In this document: positions 5,843 through 15,066 of the stretch, in pieces
Position numbering within the stretch: position 1 is the stretch's first letter
Layout of the letters: every line of letters begins with the position of its first letter
Source: a virus
Direction: 5' to 3' (one strand)
Length of the DNA: 43,901 bases
Virus record (IMG/VR): IMGVR_UViG_3300032893_001425
Coordinates: 1 to 43,901 of that record
Program-made: the position numbers and the translations under genes
The notes under the pieces: model-generated
The model's input: only the letters and a program-made list of their open reading frames with translations
Database searches by the model: none
What the model was told of the DNA's origin: nothing

Positions 5843-7555
5843 GTGCCACGAAAAGTTGCGAAGGAAGTTAAAGAACGTCCAGCATACATTTCGGCCACTG
5901 GCGAGCTGGACTTCTCAAAGATTTTTAAGCACCAGCCCAAGCAGTTAGAATTACTGCACACAGTTGTTCGTAAGGGTGGTAGGCGATTCGTTCAAGCCAA
6001 GGCACCGCAATGCTTGAGTGTTGGCGGTATTCGAAGCGGTAAGACTTCGGGTGCGATGATGTTCATGGTCCAGCACTATTGTTTGGCATTCGAAGGGTGC
6101 GACATTCTCATCCTGCGACGAACGTTTAAGGAATTGGAATCTGGAGCCATCGCAGACTTCAAGGCATTCATGCCTGAGGAGTTGTACGATTACGACTCTA
6201 CAAAGCACGTGGCCACTCTGTTCAACGGATCAAGAGTCGTCTTCGGCCACTGCCAGAACAACAAAGAACGAGATATTGAGCAGTACCTAGGACAAGCGTA
6301 CCCAGCGATCCTAGTTGACGAGTGCGGTCAGTTTTCAGCTGACGCGTGGCAGATGTTGTATTCTCGAAACACGGTGAACGCAAATTGCAAACCGGATGAG
6401 TTCGACAACATGCCAATCCCAGTAATTTGGGGATGCACCAACCCATTAGGTCCACACTACGAGTACTACCGCACGTTGTTTGTAGACAAGCGTCCGTACA
6501 ACCCCCCAGAGGGTGCTCGTCGTGATGAGGCAACCGGCGCGTGGTGGAGCTATGAAAATGGCGAGTGGATGCTGCTGTATGATCCACGTGACTATGCGTA
6601 CCAACGTAGTACGGTAATGGATAACCCAGCGCTAACACAACGCGACCCGGGAATCATAAACCGCTTGATGAGTTTACCCAAAGCGAAGCGAGACAAGATG
6701 CTACACGGTCTCGACGGTCGTTTTGAAGGTCAGTACTACGACATCTGGGACCCATCAGTTCACACAATCAATTTACGCGAGGACCCCGATGCAATCATCT
6801 GGCAACCTCATCAACCGGTTTGGTTAGGGCAGGACTGGGGCATGGGTCACGCCAACGCGATCTATTTTTTCACGAAAGCGTTGGTAAAGAAGTCCGTAGG
6901 CACCGACTATGTTTTAAAGACGGTATGTTTTAAGGAGATCGTTGTAACAGGTGGGAAGGGCTACAAAGACTTGGTGCAAATAATCAAGGCGAAGTGCAAA
7001 CTTCCACTGCGCACCGAAGAGCATCCGCAGGGTGTACCGTTTGTGCCCAAAGCAATTTACTTCTCGCACGAAAAATTTAACCGCCAGATGGATGAGCACC
7101 ATACGCCAGCTGACGAGTACTCACGAGAGCTGAGAAGCAATGGCCTGTGTGGCGTTATCAAGGCCACCCGAGATCGTATTGGTTCAGCGTCCTTCATCTA
7201 CAACAAGTTGAAGAACGGTGAGCTGGTGATTCTCGATGAGTGCAAAGAAATCATCTTGACGTTCCCATCTTTAATGCGTGATCCAGATAACATGGATGAC
7301 GTATTGAAGACTGAGGCTAAAGGTGACGACTGCTATGATGGATTCCGTTACGGTTTGTATGGAGAGCTGCGCGAGCGAAAGAAACCGGCTGTTGAGGCGG
7401 TGATCGACCGCGCCAAAGAGTTGGAGAAGACCGACCCACTCGCTGCACACTTCTACAAGATGAAGATGATGGCGCAGGTTCACAAAGCGAACGCGCCGTT
7501 CACACAACCGAAGATACCTCACTGGCAAGCTAAAATGAATGGACTACACTCATGA
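5843..7555 (+). CDS. terL: Terminase large subunit (packaging ATPase and nuclease)
   Basis: 570 aa, GTG start at 5843 with AGGAG in the end of the previous gene. The ATPase domain shows Walker A GGIRSGKT (61-68), Walker B AILVDE (155-160) and a likely coupling motif IWGCTNP (195-201). The C-terminal nuclease has an acidic start GQDWG (D331), with later acidic residues around TEAKGDDCYDG matching the RNase H-like fold of TerL. It powers DNA translocation into the prohead through the portal and cuts the DNA. The next gene starts inside its stop (ATGA at 7552), so translation is coupled. Confidence 0.95.
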   Translation: MPRKVAKEVKERPAYISATGELDFSKIFKHQPKQLELLHTVVRKGGRRFVQAKAPQCLSVGGIRSGKTSGAMMFMVQHYCLAFEGCDILILRRTFKELESGAIADFKAFMPEELYDYDSTKHVATLFNGSRVVFGHCQNNKERDIEQYLGQAYPAILVDECGQFSADAWQMLYSRNTVNANCKPDEFDNMPIPVIWGCTNPLGPHYEYYRTLFVDKRPYNPPEGARRDEATGAWWSYENGEWMLLYDPRDYAYQRSTVMDNPALTQRDPGIINRLMSLPKAKRDKMLHGLDGRFEGQYYDIWDPSVHTINLREDPDAIIWQPHQPVWLGQDWGMGHANAIYFFTKALVKKSVGTDYVLKTVCFKEIVVTGGKGYKDLVQIIKAKCKLPLRTEEHPQGVPFVPKAIYFSHEKFNRQMDEHHTPADEYSRELRSNGLCGVIKATRDRIGSASFIYNKLKNGELVILDECKEIILTFPSLMRDPDNMDDVLKTEAKGDDCYDGFRYGLYGELRERKKPAVEAVIDRAKELEKTDPLAAHFYKMKMMAQVHKANAPFTQPKIPHWQAKMNGLHS

Positions 7556-7980
7556 CCGGTAAACAAATCCGTGAATTCTTTCGAGAGCTGTTTGGGTCGC
7601 GCCTTGTCGAGACGATGCAGAACAACATGAGCCTGTTGCTGGCTGAGAAGGAAGTATCCTTCAACCATCTGCAAGAGGAGATGTTGCGCATGCGTAATGA
7701 CTACGAGATGCGCCTACAGGACAAAGAGGCCCAACTTGCCGACTTCAGGTCTGAGAAGGCTATGTTAGTTGGTAAGATTCACCTGTACGAGACAACCCTG
7801 CTCCCTCTGGCCTCCAGAGCCGGTGCAGACGTGGTCGCGGCAGGCAAGCCTTTACGTAAACCAAGTTTCGCGGACTTTAACATCCCACCGGTCAAGACTC
7901 GTTGGCAGCAGATTCAAGAAGAGCACGAGGCGAGCTTGCGGGATGAAGAGCAGAGCAATGCCTCTGCCGCAGGAGAATAA
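7552..7980 (+). CDS. Coiled-coil protein next to TerL
   Basis: 142 aa; its ATG overlaps the terL stop by 4 nt. Residues about 25-75 form a charged helix rich in Glu, Lys and Arg with Leu/Met at heptad spacing. The C-terminal part is polar and Ala/Glu-rich. No signal peptide or membrane segment. No family is recognised. Coupling to terL and the downstream head genes points to a packaging or head accessory role. Confidence 0.75.
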   Translation: MTGKQIREFFRELFGSRLVETMQNNMSLLLAEKEVSFNHLQEEMLRMRNDYEMRLQDKEAQLADFRSEKAMLVGKIHLYETTLLPLASRAGADVVAAGKPLRKPSFADFNIPPVKTRWQQIQEEHEASLRDEEQSNASAAGE

Positions 7981-8190
7981 ATGGCAGAGAAAAAGATGGA
8001 CATCGACAACATCTACATACGATGTGAAGAGATCGATGGAGAATGTGGATACCGTGTTGAAGTAGGCCGCAAGGCAAAGAAGACTTTGAGTCAAAAAGCC
8101 GGATGGGTGCCAAGTTCTTATCAGGAACCGGAGAAGTTCACGGCAACTTCTAAAGAAAAACTCTTGGCAAAATTGAAGGAGATTCTGTAA
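7981..8190 (+). CDS. Small conserved-type protein, unknown function
   Basis: 69 aa. ATG follows the previous stop directly (TAAATG) with GCAGGAG upstream. The sequence has two Cys (C15 and C22, in RCEEIDGECGYRVEVG) and a Lys-rich C-terminus. It reads like a small beta-rich domain followed by a helix (TSKEKLLAKLKEIL). It belongs to the tightly packed operon between TerL and the portal. A nine-codon frame with an ATG at 8191 follows but is not credible as a gene. Confidence 0.7.
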   Translation: MAEKKMDIDNIYIRCEEIDGECGYRVEVGRKAKKTLSQKAGWVPSSYQEPEKFTATSKEKLLAKLKEIL

Positions 8191-8229
8191 ATGGTTGCTG
8201 AGTATTTACAAAGCAATTAAGGAGATATT

Positions 8230-8703
8230 ATGGCTTTTTCTACCAAGGATGGTAAAAAGAAGTTCGGATCGGCGTATGCTGCAAAACGGTATGACTCCGC
8301 CCACGATGAACCCGCGAACGAAAAAGACGCGAAAAAGAAATTCGGCAAGGTGCTCTCTGATAAAGAGGGCGACCTGAAGCACGAAATGGACGAGTCTCCT
8401 GAGACCCAGCACGAAGAGGGTGAAGACGAAATGCACCCTGTCGTAGCTGAGCACGGAGCAGCGCATCACGTCTCTATTCATCATGACCACAACAACGGTA
8501 AGCATACCGTGGTCTCTCATCACGAAGATGGACACGTGAACACCAGCGAGCACCAAGATGCAAAGACCGCTCATGAAGAGGGTGGGAAACTGGCGAACAT
8601 CAGCCTGAAGAAATCAGGCGAGCAGGAAGACCAGCAGCTGGCGGCGTCTGAGGGTGGAAACTCCTCGACCCCTGACGGCTTCGAGATGCCTTCGCTCGTG
8701 TAA
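8230..8703 (+). CDS. His- and Glu-rich small virion-module protein
   Basis: 157 aa, ATG preceded by AAGGAGATATT. The N-terminus (MAFSTKDGKKKFGSAYAA) and a second GKV-type segment are Lys-rich. The middle (about 75-115) is very rich in His, with many HH and HxH pairs, which could bind divalent metals. The rest is acidic and low in complexity, so much of it is probably disordered. No family is recognised. It lies between terL and the portal gene. Confidence 0.72.
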   Translation: MAFSTKDGKKKFGSAYAAKRYDSAHDEPANEKDAKKKFGKVLSDKEGDLKHEMDESPETQHEEGEDEMHPVVAEHGAAHHVSIHHDHNNGKHTVVSHHEDGHVNTSEHQDAKTAHEEGGKLANISLKKSGEQEDQQLAASEGGNSSTPDGFEMPSLV

Positions 8704-8712
8704 GGAGGCACC

Positions 8713-8934
8713 GTGCCATTCAAGTCAGCAAAACAGCGAGCTTGGGCATACACCGATGAGGGCACAAAAGCTCTCGGCGGCACAGACAAAGTCAAAGAGT
8801 GGGAGGACGAGACACCCTCGGACCTCCCGACTTATGCGAACGGTGAAACTACTTCCCCGGACTTGAAGAAAAAGTTCCAGTGGGCACCAGCCAAGCATCG
8901 CGCAGGTTACAAGAAGTCTGAGAGGTTGGCGTAA
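8713..8934 (+). CDS. Small phage protein with MPFKS-x-KQR-type N-terminus
   Basis: 73 aa, GTG start with a perfect AGGAGG six bases upstream. The start MPFKSAKQRAWAYT resembles a short N-terminal module found in many phage proteins of the head region. A second basic segment, KHRAGYKKSERLA, ends the protein. It is probably a small DNA- or virion-associated protein, but the function of this family is not known. It precedes the portal gene by 20 nt. Confidence 0.7.
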   Translation: MPFKSAKQRAWAYTDEGTKALGGTDKVKEWEDETPSDLPTYANGETTSPDLKKKFQWAPAKHRAGYKKSERLA

Positions 8935-8954
8935 CGAAATTCTGAAGGAGACAC

Positions 8955-11678
8955 ATGGCAGAGCCAAACGAGAACGCAGCAGAGAACGCCCCGGTCGCTG
9001 CCAATCCTCCTACCCCAGTAGCGTCAGAGAAGCCCCAAGACGCCGCACTCGGTGTATATGCACCTTTCCCGTATAGCCCAGAGCCGTTTGCCGAGTTGTC
9101 GGATAAAGCACGGCTTACCTTGTTGGGTTTGGATGACATCGCGACGAAGACGGACATCGCGGCTCGACGCTTAGAGATCGAGCAAGCATGGGAAGCAATT
9201 CATTTTGACCGAGGATACCAGCATCTACTGCGTGGCAAAAATGGCGGCTGGGTTCTCCCGGGGAACAACACAGGTTTTGGCCCACAGGCTCAGTTGGACA
9301 CGTCTGCGGTTTATGCGACGAACGTCTACGGCCCCAAAGGTGATATCATTGTTGCAGCGCTATCGCGGGAAGTTCCCAAGATAGAATTCTTTCCGATGAA
9401 CCCTGAGTACGCTCCAGATATCGTGGCAGAGGAAGAGGCCGAGAACTTCAAGCTCATCTGGTCGCGCAACAACAATCTCCACGCTCTACTTGTCGAGTGC
9501 GCCCGTATCTTTTGGAATGAAGACCGCGTATTGCTCTGGACGCGCTACGAGTTGGACGGTCAGAAGTATGGGTTTGAACAGAGCGGTGAAGCATTGCCGG
9601 ATTCGGTGAATGTCAACATCGCTGAGCAAGAGGAAGCCGAAGAGAGTCCAGAGGAAGCCGCAGCGGAAGCTGGACTGGCCGAGCCAACAGGGCAGGATGC
9701 GCAAGCTGATGTATTGGCAGCTGGAGAATCTCCTATGTCTGAGGGTGCTGAGGCACTCTTGGAGGAAGCTGAGCAAGCTCCAGATGCAGCAATCATCAAC
9801 GAGGCCGGTGGATCGCGCAAACCGCTAGGCCGCGAAGTCACTACTGCATTCGGTAAGCTGGATCACAAAGTTCCGATCAACGTCCAAGAGCGTAGTCAGA
9901 TGCCTTGGGTGCAGATCATGATTGATGTGGATGTTGCGATAGCGCGTGCAACGTTCCCTTGGATCGCAGATAAAATCAAAGTTGGTTCTGATGGTACGTC
10001 GGAATCACAGCTCGACCGCATTGCACGTGAAAATGTGCGCCAGTCGATTCTGGGTGCGTACGTTACCGGTGATTCACTCAACCGGCGCACTACTTTAAAG
10101 TACACGTGGTTCCGTCCGTCATTCTTCCTTGATGAATCCGTGGAAGATGACGTTAAAACGGAATTACTTGATAACTTTCCAAATGGGTGCTTGTTAGCAC
10201 GAGCTGGACGCGAGTTTGCGTTCGCTCGGAATGAGAGCCTCGACGCTCACATTGCTATTGCTCATCCAACTTCCGGTAAAGGTCAAAACCGCAAAGCCAT
10301 GGGTTCCGCGCTCATCTCCGTGCAGAAGCGGATCAATGACTGGGTTGACTTGATGGATGACTTCTTCAAACGAACGATTCCAAAGAAGTGGATGAACGCT
10401 GACGCTTTCGACATGGAGGCGATCAGAACTCAGCCTAATACTCCCGGAAGTATCGCACCGTTTTTACCGCAGCCGGGGCTGACTACACCTGATCAATACA
10501 TCATGGTGGAGCCGACACCGCAACCGCAGGCTGCATTACCCGACTTCATCAAGTGGTTTATCACCAGCTTGTCTGAAGAAATCTCGGGAGCGCTCCCGTC
10601 ATTATTTGGCGCACCGACCAACACTGAAACAGTTGGCGGTATTCAAATACAACGCGACCAAGCGCTGCAGCGAGTCGGGTGCCCATGGAACAACATACAG
10701 GACCTCTTTGCCGAGGCCGCGCTACAAGCTGTTAATTGTGCTAAGGCCTGCCGCGAAGGGAAGAAAATCTCGCAGAACATTCCCGGGAGTGGAAACATTG
10801 TCGTTAACACTGCAAATCTTGCAGGTAACGTACTTTGCTACCCCGAGAGCAACCCTGCATTCCCTGAGTCATGGGCTCAAAAAGAACAGAAGTTGATTGA
10901 CCTGATTAACATCAGCTCACAGGTACCGGCGCTGGGTGAATGGCTGTACTCACCGACGAATCTACCTGTGCTTGCGGATGGGATCAGGATGAAGGCGTTT
11001 AAAGTTCCGGGAGCTTCATCGGTGACGAAGCAGCGTGCTGAATTTGAGTACTTGCTGCGTGGTGCGCCGGTAGATAATCCTCAGTTCCTCATGCTGAAGA
11101 ACCAGTTAGCAGAGGGAATGGAGCAGCTCAAAGCAAACAATGTTCCGGGACAGCCTATTGATCCTCAGGTTCAAGCCACGATGGAAAAAGGTGCGCAACT
11201 GTTAAAGACGTTGCCGCCTAAGACCAGCTCTGTGCCAGTCGCGCAGGACGAGTCCGAATTGCACGCTGTCGAAGCTGACACGTGTTTCCAGTGGATGAAC
11301 AGTTCAGAGGGAATCAAATTCAAGAACGGCGATGAGAAGCAAAAGGCCGCATTCGAGAACGTACATCTGCATTGGCAAGAGCACACTGCGATGGCGAAGA
11401 AGATTGCCGCAGCCAATGCGCCTCCTCAGAAGCCGCCATCAGAGAGCTTGAGCGTGTCGGTTGACAAAATGCCAACCAACGTCGCAATTCAGGCACTTGG
11501 TAAGATGGGTATTCAAGCAACACCCGAAGATTTCGCGCAGAAGGCGAAGGAAGACTTGCAGAGCAAGGTTGCAAGCAAATCCATCCCTGATGTCCTGCGA
11601 AGTACAGGGGAAGAGAAAGCACCTCCGAAGGAAAGCTTCGGGAGTGCGAGCAAGGCACCAACGGCAGGGGCTCAGTAA
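8955..11678 (+). CDS. Portal protein (unusually large)
   Basis: 907 aa, ATG preceded by GAAGGAGACAC. Position after TerL and before the scaffold and capsid genes, size and composition point to the portal, the dodecameric ring at the packaging vertex. The N-terminal 60 residues are Pro/Ala-rich. Residues about 60-200 look like a portal-type start (AATNVYGPKGDIIVAALSRE-like helices). An Ala/Glu-rich low-complexity insert (about 215-285) interrupts the body. The segment SLFGAPTNTETVGGIQIQRD (about 550-570) resembles the C-terminal helical part of P22-like portals. The last 200 residues are helical and polar, like a barrel. Large portals of this kind are usual in podoviruses. The family call rests on context plus these features. 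Confidence 0.85.
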   Translation: MAEPNENAAENAPVAANPPTPVASEKPQDAALGVYAPFPYSPEPFAELSDKARLTLLGLDDIATKTDIAARRLEIEQAWEAIHFDRGYQHLLRGKNGGWVLPGNNTGFGPQAQLDTSAVYATNVYGPKGDIIVAALSREVPKIEFFPMNPEYAPDIVAEEEAENFKLIWSRNNNLHALLVECARIFWNEDRVLLWTRYELDGQKYGFEQSGEALPDSVNVNIAEQEEAEESPEEAAAEAGLAEPTGQDAQADVLAAGESPMSEGAEALLEEAEQAPDAAIINEAGGSRKPLGREVTTAFGKLDHKVPINVQERSQMPWVQIMIDVDVAIARATFPWIADKIKVGSDGTSESQLDRIARENVRQSILGAYVTGDSLNRRTTLKYTWFRPSFFLDESVEDDVKTELLDNFPNGCLLARAGREFAFARNESLDAHIAIAHPTSGKGQNRKAMGSALISVQKRINDWVDLMDDFFKRTIPKKWMNADAFDMEAIRTQPNTPGSIAPFLPQPGLTTPDQYIMVEPTPQPQAALPDFIKWFITSLSEEISGALPSLFGAPTNTETVGGIQIQRDQALQRVGCPWNNIQDLFAEAALQAVNCAKACREGKKISQNIPGSGNIVVNTANLAGNVLCYPESNPAFPESWAQKEQKLIDLINISSQVPALGEWLYSPTNLPVLADGIRMKAFKVPGASSVTKQRAEFEYLLRGAPVDNPQFLMLKNQLAEGMEQLKANNVPGQPIDPQVQATMEKGAQLLKTLPPKTSSVPVAQDESELHAVEADTCFQWMNSSEGIKFKNGDEKQKAAFENVHLHWQEHTAMAKKIAAANAPPQKPPSESLSVSVDKMPTNVAIQALGKMGIQATPEDFAQKAKEDLQSKVASKSIPDVLRSTGEEKAPPKESFGSASKAPTAGAQ

Positions 11679-11726
11679 GGCCCCTGCTCGTGACTCAGTG
11701 ACTCAGGAATAGACTCAAGGAGAGAT

Positions 11727-13232
11727 ATGGCATCAGACGTTCTCGATTTCGCAGGGCTGGAATCTGCAGCAGCTGCAAGTGACTCAGGCGCAGACCAGAT
11801 TGACTCAGGCGCGGAACAGATCGAAGAGACCCCAGTAGAGGGCGCAGAAGGCGCTTCTGAAGCTGGTGGTGAAGCAGACAAAGAAGGCGAAGGACAGCCT
11901 GAAGGTGGTAAAGAAGGCGAAGAGCAATCCGGCGAGAAGAAAGAAGGAGCCGCGAAAGACGAGAAGCTCCCCGGAAACAAGAACACTCCGCAAAACATCC
12001 GTAAGACCCTGAAGGCAATTCAGGATGCAGACCCAGCGAATAAAGAGGCCGTGAAAACTCTGCACGGCGCGTATGAACGTTGGAACGCGGCACAGCAGAT
12101 TTTCCCCAAGGGCATTCAGGAAATGAAGGATGTCAAAGCCTTGGTGGACCTGATTGGTGGGCAAGAAGGATTCGAAACCCTGCAAGCCCAGAAGGCCGCA
12201 ATCGAGGCGATTGATCAGAAGGTCTACAACAGCGATCCTACGCTGGTGGATGACATCATCAACGACCTGAAGGAAGCCAATAAGCTGGAAGCGTTCCCGA
12301 AGTTGGCGATGAATTTCCTGAACCGTCTGCAAAAGGACAATTCGGAAGCTTACTACGACCAGATGATCCCGCATTTCGTGGGATTGCTGGAAGAAGTGAA
12401 CATTCCGGGTGTGTTCGCAGGGTTGGTGAATGTACTCTCTGGGATCAAGGCTGATTCGAAGCCTGAGGACATCACAGCCGCTGTAACGCGTGCGTTGGGA
12501 ATTGCCAGCAAGGCTGACACGTGGGCAAAGAACATGCAGTCTCAGAATAAGAAAGCAAAAGAGACTGAGGTCAGCCCCGAGCAGAAGAAGTTTGAGGAAG
12601 AGCGCAAGAAGTTCGAAGCTGAGAAGAACCAGTTCAAGACCAATCAGACCGAGACATTCAAGAAGGATGTTGCAACCTCCACCGGTAAAGTGGACAGCAC
12701 CGAACTCGGTAAGGCCCTCGGGCCGTTCTTGAAGATGCCGTTCTTCAAAGGGTTCACTCGTGAGAACTTGTCTCCTTTGGCTAGTACGATTCAGAGTAAT
12801 CTGCTGAGCGAGCTGAAGAACGACAAGATTTATCAGGCGCAGATGAAAGCTTTGTGGGGAGCAAAGGAACCTGCAAAGGACAAGATCGTCGCCTACCACG
12901 AGAGCAAAGTAAGAGACATTGCTCAACGCATCGTCCGTTCCACGGTCGAGCGTATGTACCCGGGATATGCGAAGGGTAGCGCGGCCACTGGACGCGTAGC
13001 AGCACAAGCAGAGAAGAAGGCCGCTACTCAGAAGTCCGAGCAGCAGTCAGTGCAGTCAGGCAAGCCGATCTTCGTGCCCACCAAGCCGAAAGACTTGGTA
13101 CGGAACACGGATGTGATCATCGGCAACAAGACCTACAAAGCAAGTGACCTCACTACACTGGAGATCACCGGTAAAGGTTTTGTGAAGTCGGCTGATGGTA
13201 AATCTTTCAAGCTTGTGACTTGGAGAAAATAA
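11727..13232 (+). CDS. Scaffolding-like head protein
   Basis: 501 aa, ATG with AAGGAGAGAT upstream. Residues 1-95 are almost only Glu, Gly, Ala, Lys and Asp and are probably disordered. The middle (about 100-275) is helical. About 280-310 is a highly charged coiled coil (EEERKKFEAEKNQFK). The C-terminus is basic and ends in a compact segment. A long, charged, helical protein between portal and major capsid genes is typical of scaffolds that shape the prohead. No protease motif was recognised. Frames of 400 and 74 codons on the other strand are shadows of its codon bias. Confidence 0.75.
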   Translation: MASDVLDFAGLESAAAASDSGADQIDSGAEQIEETPVEGAEGASEAGGEADKEGEGQPEGGKEGEEQSGEKKEGAAKDEKLPGNKNTPQNIRKTLKAIQDADPANKEAVKTLHGAYERWNAAQQIFPKGIQEMKDVKALVDLIGGQEGFETLQAQKAAIEAIDQKVYNSDPTLVDDIINDLKEANKLEAFPKLAMNFLNRLQKDNSEAYYDQMIPHFVGLLEEVNIPGVFAGLVNVLSGIKADSKPEDITAAVTRALGIASKADTWAKNMQSQNKKAKETEVSPEQKKFEEERKKFEAEKNQFKTNQTETFKKDVATSTGKVDSTELGKALGPFLKMPFFKGFTRENLSPLASTIQSNLLSELKNDKIYQAQMKALWGAKEPAKDKIVAYHESKVRDIAQRIVRSTVERMYPGYAKGSAATGRVAAQAEKKAATQKSEQQSVQSGKPIFVPTKPKDLVRNTDVIIGNKTYKASDLTTLEITGKGFVKSADGKSFKLVTWRK

Positions 13233-13307
13233 AGGAGCAGATGTTGCTCCTTAGCATTCTGTAGAGCGTGGGACGAATGGTTAGCCCAGCGCGGGATGCT
13301 AAGGAGC
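13232..13307 (+). promoter_or_regulatory. Alternative-hairpin leader upstream of the major capsid gene
   Basis: AAGGAGC occurs at 13232-13238 and 13301-13307, and its complement GCTCCTT lies between them (13246-13252). The middle element can pair with the first copy (7 bp, 7-nt loop) or, over 12 bp (13246-13257 with 13296-13307), with the second. The two folds exclude each other, as in attenuators. The rest of the 236-nt gap up to the capsid start holds no convincing gene; a small hairpin GATAG/CTATC precedes the capsid ribosome binding site. Confidence 0.5.
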
Positions 13308-13468
13308 CACATGGCTTATAACTAACGTGATCGAAGAGTAGCGGAGAGGTGGCGTGAACACCATAAACATGACCGCGAAATCGAGAGCGAGGAAATGACT
13401 CAGCACGAAGAGCGAATCTCCCCTTAGAGAGATAGCGTCTATCTTGTAGTACTTTGAGGTTTTGATTT

Positions 13469-15038
13469 ATGGCACTTTTAGAAGCCGCAGTAGAGGCGGT
13501 AGAACTTGATGCGTTTGCTAAGGAAATTCCTGATTTGGTTTTCCACGGCACCACAGGCTACAGCTTGTTTAAAAATGAAGCGACGAAGGTCCCCGTTTCG
13601 AACCAGTCTAACGCTGGTGGAACGCAGCGTCCTTCGTTCCGTGTACCGTTCCGCGTACAGGCTGGTTCCGCAATTGCACAGGGAACTGGTAACGCTGACG
13701 CGATGGGACGTGGTACGGGTTCGCAGTGGGCATCCTTTGCTCTGGCACCGATTTATCTCTTCAACGTTTGCGAAATCAGCTGGCTGGCTCAGGCCTCCAC
13801 TGACAGCAAGTCGAAGGGCCTCTTCGCGGTAAAAGCCCAAGAGATGAAGAACTCCTTGGATGCCGCTATGCAGGGCATCGAAGGTCTGATCAACGGCGAC
13901 GGTTCCGGTATGATCGACCAGATTCCTTCGACTGCAACCGTTAACAACAACACTGGTACTGGTGCTCAGACTTCGAGCATCGTCGGCCTGAACGTTGCAG
14001 TGGCGTTCACCGATCAGCAGGTTGTGTCTGTGTACAGCGCTGCCGGTGCGCTGCGTGGGACCGCTACGATTTCTTACAGCGATGGTCCTAGCAACACTCT
14101 GTATTTCTCCACCGCACTTCCCGGTGGAACGACCACAACGGACTTCCTCGTTGTGAGCGGAGCAACGTACGGCTCTGGAAACTCCTTGCTCGGTATCCGC
14201 GCATGGGACGTTAACAGCAACACCGGTATCATCGGTGGTCTGAACCGTGCGAACTTCCCGGGTCGGCTGAGCACCCCTACCATTAACTTGGCCGGTGCAG
14301 CCCTTACTCCGGGATTGGCGAACCGTGCAGAGGTCCTGTTGGGCCGAGCACTCGGTCCCGATGCTGACTCGATCAAGAGCGGTATTTGGTATGGACCACC
14401 TGAGCAGGCATACGCGCAGTCGAACTTGATGTACAACGTTCAGATTGCGAACGCTCAGGATATCAAGGGTGACAAGACCCTCGATATGGCGAAGAAATTC
14501 TTCGCAGATACGTTTGGTGGACGCAAGTACCACAAGAGCTGGACTGCCCAGCCCAACCGTATCGACCTTCTGGTTATGGATAATTGGTACATTGGGGAAT
14601 TGAGCCCTCTGGAACTCTATGATTTCGGTGGAGGCAATGTGGTGGCACCTGTGCCGGATGTGAATAGCTCAACCCCCAGCAACGCCAGCTACCTCACCTC
14701 GCATATGTTCGCGTACAACACTTGTTTTAACCTCTGTGGAAATCGCAGCTCTAAGTAGAAATGCTTAGATGAATAACTCAGTTAATTCAGGGAATCTCCA
14801 AATTAAATTTGGACAATCCTGAGCCAAGCCTCTTTTAGAGGAAGGTGCAACGACTATTCCGAAAGGAAGTAGGTCTCAAGTGAGATCGAAATGCTGAGTA
14901 CCTGAAAAGGTAATGATATAGTCTGAGCCTTTGAGTAATCAAAGGAGATTAAGTGGAAACGACTTAATCGTAACACAACCGAATGCAGCTCCGCGAGCTG
15001 GTCTGTTCGTCCAGAACGCCGCTGTCCCAACGATTTAA
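13469..15038 (+). CDS. Major capsid protein, two exons joined across a group I intron
   Basis: Exon 1 is 13469-14756 and exon 2 is 14971-15038, giving 451 aa after splicing. Unspliced, the frame ends at a TAG (14756-14758) created at the exon-intron border. Splicing after T14756 and before T14971 restores the frame through a TTA codon. It adds LTQPNAAPRAGLFVQNAA and a short tail, a plausible capsid C-terminus, after CFNLCGNRSSK. The protein has an N-terminal helix, a central region with an inserted Ser/Thr/Gly-rich beta segment (about 155-235), and AQPNRIDLLVMDNWY before the end, as in HK97-fold capsids. Position after the scaffold-like gene supports this. The ribosome binding site is weak (TTTGAGG 10 nt upstream). 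Confidence 0.9.
14757..14970 (+). ncRNA. Group I self-splicing intron in the capsid gene
   Basis: 214 nt without its own ORF. P1 pairs exon end CTAAGT (14751-14756) with GCTTAG (14763-14768), giving the conserved U-G pair at the 5' splice site. The core has AATCCTGAGCCAAGCC (about 14815-14830), a hallmark of group I P3-P4 regions. P7 pairs GACTA (14852-14856) with TAGTC (14919-14923). P8 is TACCT-GAAA-AGGTA. P9 is CCTTTGA-GTAA-TCAAAGG (14928-14945), and a further 8-bp stem (14947-14954 with 14962-14969) ends just before the terminal G14970. The intron removes the premature stop and restores the capsid frame. An endonuclease VII gene 250 nt downstream could mobilise it. Confidence 0.92.
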
Positions 15039-15066
15039 GCAAGTGTACAGCAATTTTGAACTGATT

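Noticed and set aside
11805-13007. 400-codon open frame on the minus strand
   Set aside because: It mirrors the scaffold-like gene; its composition (Leu/Arg/Cys-rich, no motif) and lack of a ribosome binding site mark it as a codon-bias shadow.
13257-13352. Possible tRNA ending at the ACACCA around 13350
   Set aside because: No matching 5' acceptor strand and no anticodon or T arm at standard spacing.
13478-14533. 351-codon open frame on the minus strand
   Set aside because: Antisense to the major capsid gene, Cys/Arg/Val-rich without recognisable domain; a shadow.
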